NCBI RefSeq assembly: GCF_014529535.1
Contig: NW_023503409.1
Span: 4,340,390 to 4,404,389 of the forward strand
From: Bradysia coprophila
Taxonomy: Eukaryota; Arthropoda; Insecta; Diptera; Sciaridae
Reading direction: 5' to 3'
Length of the DNA: 64,000 nt
Shown here piece after piece: positions 9,903 to 19,073 of this stretch; position 1 is the stretch's first letter; every line of letters begins with the position of its first letter. Position numbers and translations under genes: made by a program. The notes under the pieces were generated by a model, which saw only the letters and a program-made list of their open reading frames with translations, had not been told where the DNA came from and made no database searches.

Positions 9903-12102
9903 CTACCGTGTGTTTTTAATGATATAGCAAACCATTTCCAAAATGAACAGAACTGTCGCTAATATTAACAGACCAAACCAAACTTGCACCACTCCAAGTA
10001 TTTGTAAAATATTGAGCTGTCGCGGAATGTTTTTATCATCGGTCATTGATATATATTTGTATGTGGCGCCCCATTTAGACGTTAATCCATTTTCGTTCAT
10101 ATAACCTATTTTGTCATCCATTGAATTCTTTAAATAAAAACGCTTCGACAAATCGAATATGTGGGAATACGAAGCAATTTTTATAGTTTTTGGCCCAGCT
10201 GGAACTAAGACGTCGTCACGTTTCCATTTCATTTCATATTTCAATTGCATTTCGAATGTTATGTAACTTTCCGTTTCAGTTACGTACTCCCAACGAGATA
10301 TTGGATCAACAGGCCTTAACCTGTAACGATTTTTGTCATACGATTTATGCCAGATAATTTTTGAATCACTTACAACTTCTGGAGTCTTTGATCAAATATC
10401 AAAAAAGTAGCGAAATTGTCCTCGACTAATTTGATCGAAATTCCTTCTTCAACCAATTCATCAATGCTTTTAACACTCTCCACCATTTTGTGGCTTTCGA
10501 TAAAATAAAATAGTTGTCCCTGATACACGTTTTGAAGAACGAAACTTGCCAGTATCCATACCATCAGTAAAAATCTTGCAAAGTTTTCTTTCGGTTTATA
10601 GAAGGCACTGGCAGTTAGTAGTACTCTTAATAAGTTGAGATACGGAGATTTATCTTTTGGTCTGGCAAGAATATCGTAGTATTTCTTCCCGTTGCGCTTA
10701 AGTAATCTAATCATCATTACTGCTACAACAAGCGTTGTTGTTATGGTGATCCAAACTGTTGCCGTAAACGGGAAGAAGAGCGTCTCAAATGAACTGTAAC
10801 GTCTAGGATTTGGTACTACCAATACGAGATTATCATGTAAATATCCAATTGTACTGCTTAGAATTTTTTTGAGGTACGGTTCATAAATCAAAGCTCCTAC
10901 TAGCACATCATGTTTCCTTTCTAAAATCTAAGATAAATCGTCGTTAATAATTTTCCTTTATTTAAGTTTGCTGTAAATTTAAAAAATCCTTAACCAATTG
11001 GTGACCTGAATAATATAGTAAACAATTACCATTCCAAATGCACCACCTGCAGATCCGTTAAAACCGTAAAACTCTCCCAAATATCGTTCCCAGTAAATGG
11101 AAATATTGGGTTTAAAATTAATTCGTTTAGATAGTTCATGTAGAAGATGGTATTCGGTGCCATCAAGGTCATACGATCCATCTGAATTATTTCCTGTTAT
11201 GAATATGTACGGTGGTATCGGTGATGCAAGAATGGAAATCGGACATTGAAATAAGTTTTCAGTTTTCGATGGGAAAATTTGCTTATCAGGTTGTTCAAAA
11301 TGACCGTTTTCGTATGAATTCCAATAGATTGGTACGATTTTACCACAATAATTTGGTGCGAATGGAAAATACGTGTACAGGAGAATCGATGGTCTAGTTG
11401 TATTTGAGTGTGTTAAAATGTTAACGTTGAGAATGCTATTTTGCCACAGATCTCGAAAGATGTTGTAGCGATCAATCTCGTGGGCGATAGAACTTGTTTC
11501 AACTATTGTGTAGAATCCAAAACTTTCAAAGGATGTCGTAGTTATGCTCTTGAATATTGACCTAAAATTTGACTTCTAGCTTTAGTTGGAATCTGGTATT
11601 GCATAATAGATAAATTGGAAAAGGAAAAGAGTAGTTGGAAGGGATATCAACAAATTTACTCACTACAACCCCGGAAATTGAGCGTTAAGACTCATTTTTC
11701 GTGGGATTAGTCAGTAAATTAAGTTATTTAATTGCTTGGAACTTTGTATTTTTCGTTGTGCTATTGCAACCTTCAAACTTACCGAAATGACTTGTATGAG
11801 TCAATCAAAATTATAATACTAAAGCGATCAATATTGCCATCCAAATAATGCTGGTCATGCAGGATCCATGTAATCGATATGTTTCTGTCAAGTGCAGAAA
11901 ACAAATGTTGCAAAATTGAATTATGCGTTTCATCGTCCTTATTGCTTGTAACGAAAATATTATTTGATTCTTCCACATAGAACTTTTGGATAATCGATAT
12001 TAAAGCTGTCGCGAACAATTCTTCCCGGCCAATTATCGGACTTATGGTCCATGATTTAACTAAAGCAATTACACAGAATAACGTGGTTGTGGACACTTTC
12101 AT
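9903..12102 (-). CDS. Divergent ionotropic receptor A, four exons, 607 aa
   Basis: Minus-strand exons are 12102-11783, 11561-11030, 10927-10374 and 10320-9903 (TAG stop); the introns of 221, 102 and 53 nt are GT-AG and in phase throughout. The ATG at 12102 is chosen because it is conserved in the paralogue (MKVS...) and starts a signal peptide. The extracellular part is followed by a two-lobed iGluR-type ligand-binding region (PYIFITGNNSDGSYDLDGTE to VLVGALIYEPYL). Next come M1 (SFETLFFPFTATVWITITTT), a loop ending SAFYKP, M3 (FLLMVWILASFVLQNVYQGQL), the S2 lobe (KMVESVKSIDELVEEGIS) and the last membrane segment (VWFGLLILATVLFILEMV). This is the plan of insect IR chemoreceptors, ligand-gated cation channels of sensory neurons. 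The ligand is not predictable. It lacks an obvious Ir25a/Ir8a-type N-terminal domain, so it is a tuning, not a co-receptor, type. Confidence 0.9.
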
Positions 12103-12742
12103 TGCAGCGGGAAATATGTTGGTTATGAAATTCCACGGACTCACAAAGCAACTCCTTGGTGTTAACAGAAAAGCTTTACCAGAAAGCTTTTATGTGATCA
12201 GATTTAAATTAACATATTATGAATATATCAATTCAGGGTTGAACCGAATCGAAAATAACCCATTGCAGCCTCATGAAAACTACTTGTCATTTGCTTTCGC
12301 GAACAACGAGAAATGAAGTAGTAGACGTCATTAATCGCCATTAATCGTAATCGTTTCTAAAAAATTAAAGCTACGAGTGAGTTTTCCTTTGTAAATTTTA
12401 GAGCATTTTAAAAATGGTAAACTTCAAAGATCTTTTTGGTGATATGTACACTGAATCACATAACTATAAATGGCGTACGATAAAAAAGAAATCGAACGTA
12501 TCTTCAGTCTAATATTTGAGTCTTGATCATTTTATACGATACGATTCCTTTATTCTGTTGGCCTTTCCGTAACCCTACCTATTTTTCTGTTAATATCTTA
12601 ATGCTATCGACGAAATTACCAACCGTAATTGAGCATGATTTTTACAAATTTGGTTGATCCCTGTAGACTAGAGCTATAGATTTTGACTTCAGTTCTAACA
12701 ATCAGAAAAAAATATTTTATATTAATAGTTATTTAGAAAACA
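12103..12742. other. Intergenic region upstream of ionotropic receptor A
   Basis: This is probable promoter sequence for receptor A on the minus strand. A CATAAAAG-type element at about 12190 on that strand could act as a TATA box. No other gene seen. Confidence 0.3.
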
Positions 12743-13057
12743 AGGGATAAAAGTTGAAAAGTAGAGTTTTCGTGTGGATTTTGTTGATCCGAGGCGAAGT
12801 CGAGGTCAATAAACACACGAAAACGAGACTTTTTAACTTTTATACCTAGTTATGTAATGGATTTTACACGCTACATGCGTCGAAAACCGTACTTTTCATG
12901 TTTTAAGCACTTCTTTCGACGCCCTCAGCATGTAAAATCCATTACAAAACTCGGGATAAAAATAAAAAGTCTCGTTTTCGTGTGTTTATTGACCTCGGCT
13001 TCGCCTCGGGTCAACAAAATTCACACGAAAACTCCACTTTTCATCTTTTTATCCCTA
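12743..13057. repeat. Palindromic dispersed repeat, about 315 bp
   Basis: Left AGGGATAAAAGTTGAAAAG is mirrored by CTTTTCATCTTTTTATCCCT on the right. Inside each arm are GAGTTTTCGTGTG, CCGAGGCGAAG(T/C)CGAGGTC and AATAAACACACGAAAACGAGAC, then ATGTAATGGATTTTACA around the centre. Partial single-arm relatives occur near 17256, 32205, 34905 and 51335, so this is a multi-copy family. No coding capacity. Confidence 0.75.
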
Positions 13058-13609
13058 GTCATGTAAAATACTATTACATGCTTTTGAAACCTATACCAAA
13101 TTTCTATTTTTTGCCTAGGTGTGTAATAAGCCACTTTCGACCCTAGGGAAAATAAAAACATGTAAGAAATATTGTTACTCTCATTCGCCATATTTTAGAT
13201 GGAACCATTTTTTATACAAATCACTAACTGTTTGTTAATGAAGTTCTTTGTCTTTACCACTGCTTTAGTCAGAAAAGGGGATTTTTAAGAGTGCAAAACA
13301 GTATATGCCAAAATAATAAATTTTTTTCGTGCTTTTTATTAATTGTCTAATTGTTTTATGGGCATAAACGGTCATTTACTACGCAACTACATGGAAAGAT
13401 AATAATTATTATTTTTACATACGTTGAAAATTGTGTTTTAGCGAAACTGCGATTTTACCTTGTAATTTTAAGTTGACTGTTTCTTGATCTAAAGCTCACA
13501 ACTGACCAACCAACTTTACACGACAGCTGGACCTCTCCACTTCCTAGCTATGTAAATGACAATTATGTAGAGCTTTTAACCGAATTAAGCGAACTAAACG
13601 GGTATATAC
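13058..13609. other. Intergenic region between the two ionotropic receptors
   Basis: AT-rich. It contains GTGTAATAAGCCACTTTCG followed by ACCCTAGGGA at about 13120-13145, which recurs near 35035 beside another member of the same repeat family. No gene seen. Confidence 0.4.
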
Positions 13610-16193
13610 CTATTCGATATATGAAATGTGACCCGCATTCAAAACGATATTCTCAACAGTAGCCCAACGGGAAAAAATAATTTCAGAAATGAATAAAATA
13701 ATCGCTAGTATTGCCAAACCGAACCAAGCCTGCACCACTCCAAGTATTTGTGACACATCCAGTTGCCGTGGAATGTTTCTGTCAACATCTTCTAAGCTAC
13801 CTCCGTATGGGGCACTCCACTTGTACGTTAATCCGTTTTCGTTCATGAAATTTATTATGCCATTCAGTGACTCCATCAAATAAAAACGCTTCGACAAGTA
13901 GATTATATGGGCATTTGAAGCAATTTGGATTGTTTTCGGCTTGGGTGACAATAGGTTTTCACTACGTGTGCGTCGTAATCTCTCACTGAGCTGGGTTTCT
14001 AATGTTATGTAAGCTTCCGTTTCAGTTACATACTGCCATTTCGAGTTTGGATCGATAAATTTTAGCCTAATGAAATTAGTCATTATAATTCTACAAATGG
14101 CAGACAATTATTCATGAAACTTACACGTTCTCAAGTCGTTGGTCAAATTTTAATAGTGGTCCATAATTGTCCTCAATTATTTTAATTGATATTCCCTTTT
14201 TAATTAATTCGTCAATGCTTTTAACACTCTCAACCATTTTGTGGCTTTTGATAAAATAAAATAGTTGTCCCTGATACACGTTTTGAAGAACGAAACTTGC
14301 CAGTATCCATACCATCAGTAAAAATCTTGCAAAGCTTTCTTTTGGTTTGTAGAAGGCACTGGCAGTTAGTAGTACTCTTAATAAGTTGAGATAAGGAGAT
14401 ACATTTGCTGGTCCGGCAACAATTTTATAGCATTGTCTGCCAATGCGTTGAAGTAGTTTGATAACAGTAACTGCTAGCACAAGCGTTGTCGCTATGATCA
14501 TCCACGCTGATAAAGTAAACGGGAAGAAGAGAGTCTCAAATGAGCTGTAATGTCTAGGATTTGGCACAACCGCTATGAGATTGTCATATGAATATCCGAT
14601 GGTACTGCTAAGAATTCGTTTTAGATAGGGCCCGTAAAATAATGCTCCAACTAGCAAATCATACTTTCTCTCTAACACCTATATAAGAGGAACTATTGTC
14701 AATATATACGAAGTTATCTATCGTAGAATCGAGGGGGAAGCCACTCTTTTTTATTGATGTGATTAACATGATTAACCAGTGATTAACATGATAACGAAAC
14801 AGTGATTAACCAGCATTTAACCAGGTGAATCGTCCGTCACAAAACTACAATTAATCGTGAAATATGGTGGTTAATCATGATTAATCACTAAAAAACCGTG
14901 TGTATTCACATTTATCATGTTGCTGATTAACTGATTAACCGTGTTAATCACAAAAGAGTGGTTTCCGCCTCGCGTAGAATACGACCGTAGAACCATGAAA
15001 ACTAATTTTTTCAGGTTTCTTTTTTGTCTCATTTATCGTCATCAGGTAAACTTACCATTCCAAAAGCCCCACCAGCAGATCCATTACCACCATATAATGC
15101 TCCAAGATTATGATCCCAATAAACTGTAATATTGAGTCTAAAATTAAGTCGCTTCGACAGTTCATCAAGAAGATGGTACTCGATTCCATCGAAGTCATAC
15201 GATCCATCTGAATTATTTCCTGTGATGAATATGTACGGTCGGAATGGTGAAATGAGAATTGGAATCGGACATTGAAATAAATTTTGAGTTTTCAGTGGGA
15301 ACATTTGCTTGTTCGGTTGCTCAAAGTGACCGTTGTCAAAAGAATTCCAAATGACTGGTACGATTCCACCGCAACGCGATGGGGCGAATGGAAAATATGT
15401 GTGGAAGAGAATCGATGGTCTTGTTCGGTTTGAATATGTTAAAATGTTTACGTTGACAATGTTATTATGCCAAAGATCTCGAAACAATTTGACGAGATCA
15501 CTTTCGGGTTCCTCATCGTAAAAAGTGGTTGTTTTAACTATGGTGTAGTACCCATAACGTTCAAATGATGTTGTAGTGATGCTCTTGAAAATTAAGCTAA
15601 AATTTGAATGTTAGTTCAAATTGGAATCTAGTACTTCAAAACTGACTCACTGAAAATGAAAAGGAACACGATGGGCTTGAAAATGTCCGTGCCTGATATG
15701 TCGTGCACACGATTTTTTTAAATTAAAAATCACATAATATTAAAATCCGCTACATACCTAATATGGACATTTTCAAGCTCACCGTGGGAAAGCCAAGGAG
15801 TAGCTTATATTGTAAGTGATACACACTCCATAAGAGCTTTCAACGTGCTTGAGATATCATGCAAATTAATTACCGAAATGAGCTGTAGGAGTCAATCAAA
15901 ATTATATTGCTAGACCGGTGGATATTACCATTTAAATAATCCTGGTCATGCAGAATCCACGTAACTGACATGTTTCTGTCAAGCATAGAGAACACTTTTT
16001 GTAACATTGAATTATGCATTGCATCGCCCTTATTGCTTGTAACGAAAATATTATTCGATTCTTCCACATAAAACTTTTGGATAATCGAGATTAAAGCTGC
16101 CGCGAATAAGTCTTCCCGGGAAGTTATTTCCAGGTTCCTAATTAATTTAACTAAGTTAAGTACACAGAATATAGTTATCAAAGAGACCTTCAT
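13610..16193 (-). CDS. Divergent ionotropic receptor B, four exons, 623 aa, tandem paralogue of receptor A
   Basis: Minus-strand exons are 16193-15874, 15596-15056, 14678-14125 and 14066-13610 (TAG). Exons 1 and 3 have exactly the same lengths as in receptor A (320 and 554 nt) and all intron phases match. The ATG at 16193 (MKVS) matches receptor A; an in-frame ATG at 16244 would add 17 residues. Domain order is as in A: signal peptide, ligand-binding lobe (TGNNSDGSYDFDGIEYHL), VLERKYDLLVGALFYGPYL, M1 (SFETLFFPFTLSAWMIIATT), SAFYKP, M3 (FLLMVWILASFVLQNVYQGQL), S2 (SVKSIDELIKKGISIK) and the last membrane segment (VVQAWFGLAILAIILF). The strong identity around M3 and weaker identity elsewhere indicate a fairly recent tandem duplication with divergence of the ligand-binding part. 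Intron 2 is much longer than in A because of a MITE (14730-14972). Confidence 0.9.
14722..14980. mobile_element. hAT-like MITE (14730-14972, 243 bp) with 8-bp target duplication, in intron 2 of receptor B
   Basis: The element is flanked by perfect 8-bp direct repeats CGTAGAAT (14722-14729 and 14973-14980). Its termini are CGAGGGGGAAGCCACTCTT and, read inward from the right, CGAGGCGGAAACCACTCTT. The interior is built of GATTAAC/TTAATCA-like motifs. An 8-bp duplication is typical of hAT and P elements; the superfamily assignment is inferred from that alone. Confidence 0.88.
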
Positions 16194-17393
16194 TGTTACA
16201 ATAAACGCGAGTTTCGAGTAAATTAAACTCAATATTTTTATCATGCAGCAACATAGCTATAAAGGGACTACAAAAATTTAACTTATTGGGAAAAACAGAG
16301 TGTTATTTGTGATGAATGAATATAATGAAATGACTCAGGGTTGAATTGATAAAACCTAGCATAGCATCTGAAAACAAGCAGTAGAACCGATTTTCCAATT
16401 TATCATTATAAAAGATGAGAGTTACCGGTTTACTATATTTTGGACACACAAGCTCCAGTTTTTGACAGTATTTTGGTTTCGATAATTAAATGTTTCAACT
16501 GATTGTTTATTGACAAATTTTCATTAAAGAATAATATTTGACAGTTATTTGTGCGAATTTCTATAAATCTGTTTGAAATGACCTACTTGTCTACATTTTA
16601 CAGTGAACTATAAATTTCAAATTTTTGCCATATTAGAAGCTCTCATTAAATTTATACTTGTGGCGGTTCAACAAATGTTGTTCATTTTGTGGTAGATCAT
16701 ATAAGAGAGGCTAAATATCCGTTTAAAAAAATCTGTTCTAGTGCTTGGTTCAGTGCTATGAACCCAGCAATAATTGAAAACAAAAATCGTGAAACGTTCT
16801 GGTCAAACACAGATTTTATTTGAAAAAGTTAAGATTCAAAATGTTTGTCCTTTCTTTTAAATAAAGTGTTCAGTGAGAGTGTTTGGATATCCCTCATGTT
16901 GATTTTAATCATATTAATGTAACACTATAGTAAGTAATTGTGTAATGATTTCTACAGCGTGAAAAATTTGGGAGCTCAATAATCGGAATATCGAATTTCT
17001 CATGGGAAAGGTCAACCAAACGAAATATATATTAACAATTGTCCTTCAATATCTATCGAGTGCGAAGTAATTTATTAGGATCTAGATGTGTAATAATGAC
17101 ATAATCAAGTACTTCGCACCGATATTCATAAAACGTTTGTGCAACAGAGCGATCTAAAGCTCGCATTTTTCGAACATTATGATCTTGAGTTGCATAAAAT
17201 ATTATTACATGCTTGTGGGTCGAAAATCATTCTTTTCATCGATTTCATGTGAAAGATATCACAACACTCGGGATAAAAGTTGAAAAGTCTCCTTTTCGTG
17301 TGTTTATTCGTCTATTGACAGGGGAGAGAAATCGGCTGAAGATTTTTCCGATGAATTATTCTGACTATATTGGATAATTCAGCAGAAGTTTTT
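16194..17393. other. Intergenic region upstream of ionotropic receptor B
   Basis: AT-rich, no gene seen. At 17124-17198 there is a repeat segment (ATTCATAAAACGTTTGTGC, later GATCTAAAGCTCGCA) with a second copy at about 21611-21686. Near 17256-17300 a fragment of the 12743 palindrome family is present. Confidence 0.4.
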
Positions 17394-18446
17394 AGCCCCG
17401 TACGAAGTACTGGGGGCTTATAAGATTAATATGCCGTTTGTAACACGTCGAATTGGAAGCAGACAGTAAGGGCAAAGCATTTGGTTATGTTCATAGACTA
17501 CGAATCCGCAATAAAAAAAATGTCCGTCCGTCCGTCCGTCCGTCTGTGACCCCTCTAGCTTGAGTAAATCACAACCTTTTTTCAAAATTCTTTTTTTCCC
17601 CGATTGGTATCGTCGACAAAAGTAAGGTCAAGTTCGAAAATGGGCATGGTAGGATCGGCCCTTCCAGAGCTAGGGCCCTATAGGTGTTTTTCAGTCTTTC
17701 GACAATATCTACCGAAATACGCACGCAATGGCTGCTTGTGATATATCAAATGAAAGGTATTGACGAGTAGAACATTGCTGAACATTGTTTTTGGGTAAGA
17801 TGCAACGTGGGCTTGTTGGGAGGGCTCAAAGGTCGGTACTCGGCCCTAAGTGTTTTTTGCACATAAATCGAGTAAATCTCATTCGATTTTGCTAGATTTA
17901 GTTTTTTATGGAAGGTAATTGAATACCGAAAAGAACGTGGCGAAAAAAGTTTCAAATTTGGGCCCTTGGACTAAGGCCGCTACTCGGCCCTAAGTGTTTT
18001 TTGCACATAAATCGAGTAAATCTCATCCGATTTTGCTAGATTTTGTTTTATTTGAGAGATAATTGAATACCGAATAGAATGATGGCAAAAAATGTTTCAA
18101 ATTTGGGCCCTTGGACTAAGGCCGCTACTCGGCCCTAAGTGTTTTTTGCACATAAATCGAGTAAATCTCATCCGATTTTGCTAGATTTTGTTTCATTTGA
18201 GAGATAGTTGAATGCCGAATAGAATGATGGCAAAAAAAGTTTCAAATTTGGGCCCTTGCACTAAGGCCGCTACTCGGCCCTAAGTGCTCTTTGCACATAA
18301 ATCGAGTAAATATCATCCGATTTTGCTAATTTTTGTTTCATTTGAGTGGTAATTGAATACCCAATGGAAAGCTGGCAAAACATTTTGGGTTTCTAAAATA
18401 ATGTCGTAAATTGTTGGTTTTATTTGAGAGGTACTTCGTACGGGCT
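17394..18446 (+). mobile_element. AGCCCCGTACGAAG-family repeat, copy B, with near-matching terminal inverted repeats
   Basis: It starts with AGCCCCGTACGAAGTAC (17394-17410). The inverted form GTACTTCGTACGGGCT ends at 18446, so the termini match with a one-base difference. Inside are a GTCCGTCCGTCCGTC microsatellite-like patch (about 17521) and a tandem array (about 17800-18375). Similarity to copy A runs on past the inner terminus to about 18673 (AGTCGCAGCAAACGCTCCG). Confidence 0.7.
17800..18375 (+). repeat. Tandem array, about four units of roughly 145-155 bp, inside repeat copy B
   Basis: The block GGCCCTTGGACTAAGGCCGC then TACTCGGCCCTAAGTG, TTTTTTGCACATAAATCGAG and TAAATCTCATCCGATTTTGC recurs; the GGGCCCTTG markers start near 17961, 18116 and 18261 (spacings of about 155 and 145). 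A more diverged first unit begins near 17810. Units differ by point changes and small length changes. Confidence 0.8.
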
Positions 18447-18729
18447 TTCGTAATTGCGCTATGCGCAATTTTAAAAATGAACACTTTCAGTAAATTTGAC
18501 CATGCCTAACTTGACTTGCATTTTGGTAACAGACGCATTAGAGGGTTGTAGACGTATTAGGGTTCCGGGCGTATTACGGCTACGGACGTATTATGGTTAC
18601 GGACGAAATAGGATTACGGGTCGTACGGGGCTAAGTCGCAGCAAACGCTCCGACTGTTCTGATGCCTTGTTTTTCACTCCTTTACTTTGTACTGCTCTTA
18701 AAACTGAGCCATAAATCAATAAAAAATTA
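18447..18729 (+). repeat. Distal part of repeat copy B
   Basis: It contains a run of related GACGTATTA/GGGTTCCGGGCGTATTA-type units (about 18525-18620) and the conserved AGTCGCAGCAAACGCTCCG and GACTGTTCTGATG end that copy A also carries at about 9755-9785. No gene. Confidence 0.55.
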
Positions 18730-18802
18730 TGCCCCGAGTGAGGATCGAACTCACGACCTTAAGATTATGAGACTTACGCGCTGCCAACTGCGCCATCGAG
18801 GC
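18730..18802 (-). tRNA. tRNA-Met (CAT), elongator type, copy 1
   Basis: 73 nt on the minus strand, starting GCCTCGATGGCGCAG and ending in TCACTCGGGGC plus discriminator A. The acceptor stem GCCTCGA pairs with TCGGGGC. The anticodon loop is CTCATAA (anticodon CAT), and the T arm holds the GTTCGATCC B-box. This is the elongator Met layout. A run of six T follows the 3' end on the minus strand (18721-18726) as a Pol III terminator. Confidence 0.93.
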
Positions 18803-19000
18803 CATACATTTCCTACGTTCTCGTTGTCTCCTTAACAACAGTCATACGGTGTAATCTTCCGACGTCTCAACCCTTGAATAAAGCGTATTACCACCGTCTT
18901 ACATATTGCAGTACTAAAGTTATGCATGTCCTCCATTCCAAATTGTTCGATTTCCATGTTTTAAAATCTTAATGAGCCATTAATCGATAAAAAAAAAATA

Positions 19001-19073
19001 TGCCCCGAGTGAGGATCGAACTCACGACCTTAAGATTATGAGACTTACGCGCTGCCTACTGCGCCATCGAGGC
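19001..19073 (-). tRNA. tRNA-Met (CAT), elongator type, copy 2
   Basis: Same 73-nt sequence as the copy at 18730 except for a change in the D-loop region (AGTAGGCAGC against AGTTGGCAGC). Anticodon CAT, all stems intact. A long T run lies just downstream on the minus strand (about 18989-18998). The two 3' flanks are similar (GAGCCATTAATCGATAAAA against GAGCCATAAATCAATAAAA), so the duplication took the flank with it. Confidence 0.93.

Noticed and set aside
17521-17545. GTCCGTC repeats considered as a possible CRISPR or satellite array
   Set aside because: It is a simple 4-bp microsatellite inside a known dispersed repeat; there are no spacers.
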